Source: Rhodobacteraceae bacterium UBA3069
Lineage (GTDB): Bacteria; Pseudomonadota; Alphaproteobacteria; Rhodobacterales; Rhodobacteraceae
NCBI GenBank assembly: GCA_002366795.1
Contig: DFBX01000061.1
Span: forward strand, 1-7,028
Length of the DNA stretch: 7,028 nucleotides
Direction: 5' to 3'
Shown here: positions 6,716 through 7,028 of the stretch, piece after piece
How positions within the stretch are numbered: position 1 is the first letter of the stretch
Layout of the letters: each line of letters starts with the position of its first letter
Program-made: the position numbers and the translations under genes
The notes under the pieces: model-generated
What the model saw: the letters and a program-made list of their open reading frames with translations, nothing else
Told to the model about the DNA's origin: nothing
Database searches by the model: none

Positions 6716-6828
6716 TTAAGTGGGATTCGGTATTTACGCGCATATCCGCGACGCCCAATGTCAAAATCTGCAGGGCGCGCCGCGCTATCGTGCTTCCTGA
6801 CGGATTGCGCAAAGCGGTGCCGCAGATA
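6716..6828. other. Short region without a recognisable gene, cut by the IS element
   Basis: This stretch lies between the hairpin and the start of the IS element. A plus-strand frame stays open through it and into the IS end, but it begins inside the aminotransferase gene in another frame and has no recognisable motif. It may be intergenic or the flank of something interrupted by the insertion. The last nine bases (6820-6828, CCGCAGATA) would be the target duplication if the element follows the IS903 habit. Confidence 0.4.
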
Positions 6829-6846
6829 GGCTTTGTTGCACAAAGC
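6829..6846. repeat. Terminal inverted repeat of the IS element, itself palindromic
   Basis: The outermost 18 bases, GGCTTTGTTGCACAAAGC, form the presumed transposase-binding end. Within them GCTTTGT and ACAAAGC are a perfect 7-bp inverted pair around TGC. The matching repeat at the far end is outside the window. Confidence 0.65.
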
Positions 6847-6882
6847 GTTGTGTGACCGCACTTCCCCTTTCCCCGGACGGAC

Positions 6883-7028
6883 TTATCCTATTGCCTCTGT
6901 GACGGGTATGCCAAGAGCGGTGTAGCGATTGAGGATGGCGATGCGGACTTGGATCTCAGCGACCTGCCGGTCGAAGTCTCTCGCCATGAGGCTTTGCCCC
7001 AGCGGCTTTACACAGTGCATCTTGGTCT
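6883..7028 (-). CDS. IS5-family transposase, C-terminal end (partial)
   Basis: The last 47 codons of a minus-strand gene, running in from the window edge to TAA at 6885-6883. The protein end reads TKMHCVKPLGQSLMARDFDR, then QVAEIQVRIAILNRYTALGI and PVTEAIG. From memory, this is the characteristic tail of IS5/IS903-group transposases common in alphaproteobacteria (KMHCVK.LGQ.L.ARDFDRQVAE.QVR.A.LN..TALGIP.T). In this group the catalytic DDE residues lie mostly upstream, outside the window. The frame is intact as far as it can be seen. The gene lies inside the insertion sequence that begins at 6829. Confidence 0.85.
   Translation of the reverse strand, partial: TKMHCVKPLGQSLMARDFDRQVAEIQVRIAILNRYTALGIPVTEAIG

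Larger units (their letters stand above)
6829..7028 (-). mobile_element. IS5-family (IS903-group-like) insertion sequence, partial
   Basis: The element begins with GGCTTTGTTGCACAAAGC at 6829, which matches the form of IS903-group terminal repeats (GGCTTTGTTG...). The 3' end of a transposase gene reads inward on the minus strand and stops 54 bp from this end. The other end lies beyond the window. Completeness therefore cannot be judged, but the visible transposase frame is open to the window edge. Confidence 0.8.

Noticed and set aside
6568..6855. A plus-strand open frame of 95 codons reaching across 6716-6828 into the IS end
   Set aside because: It starts inside the aminotransferase gene in another frame and crosses the IS boundary, so it cannot be an original gene in this form; no motif was recognised in its unique part.
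6681..7026. Direct repeat GCATCTTGGT at 6681-6690 and 7017-7026
   Set aside because: One copy is part of the post-aminotransferase hairpin and the other is within transposase coding sequence; a 10-bp match is weak and no structure links them, so it is treated as coincidence.

Overview
This window looks like accessory chromosomal or plasmid DNA from an alphaproteobacterium, most likely of the Rhodobacteraceae/Roseobacter group. The evidence is high GC, the gene types (a TAXI-type TRAP transporter with a fused permease, an RpiR regulator, a UspF/TeaD-like stress protein) and the two kinds of insertion-sequence remnant at its ends. The taxonomic call is an inference from protein resemblance and composition; no rRNA or other marker is present.

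Layout, left to right. (1) 1-162, minus strand: the 5' end of a transposase gene resembling the IS481 family. It runs off the window and is frameshifted by a 47-nt insertion that contains a strong hairpin. (2) 220-5239, minus strand: four genes in a probable operon, transcribed right to left: an RpiR-type regulator (HTH + SIS), a secreted TAXI substrate-binding protein, a fused small/large TRAP permease with a soluble domain near its C-terminus, and a universal stress protein whose start overlaps the permease stop by four bases. A perfect 10-bp hairpin lies between the binding-protein and permease genes. (3) 5240-5348: a compact divergent promoter region with candidate operator repeats. (4) 5349-6668, plus strand: a class-III PLP-dependent aminotransferase, followed by an 11-bp stem hairpin. 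(5) 6716-6828: a short stretch with no recognisable gene. (6) 6829 to the window end: the right end of an IS5-family (IS903-group-like) element, with its terminal inverted repeat and the last 47 codons of its transposase on the minus strand.

How the genes probably work together: the binding protein captures an organic acid or amino compound in the periplasm, the permease imports it with an ion gradient, the stress protein may tune transport in response to ATP or energy state (as TeaD does for an ectoine TRAP system), and the divergent aminotransferase may remove or transfer an amino group from the imported compound or a derivative. The RpiR regulator sits between the two arms and probably controls both. 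The substrate cannot be read from the sequence. Only the gene content and the operon geometry are directly visible; the pathway is inference. The transporter/aminotransferase cassette is bracketed by transposon remnants, which fits a mobile or recently rearranged accessory locus.
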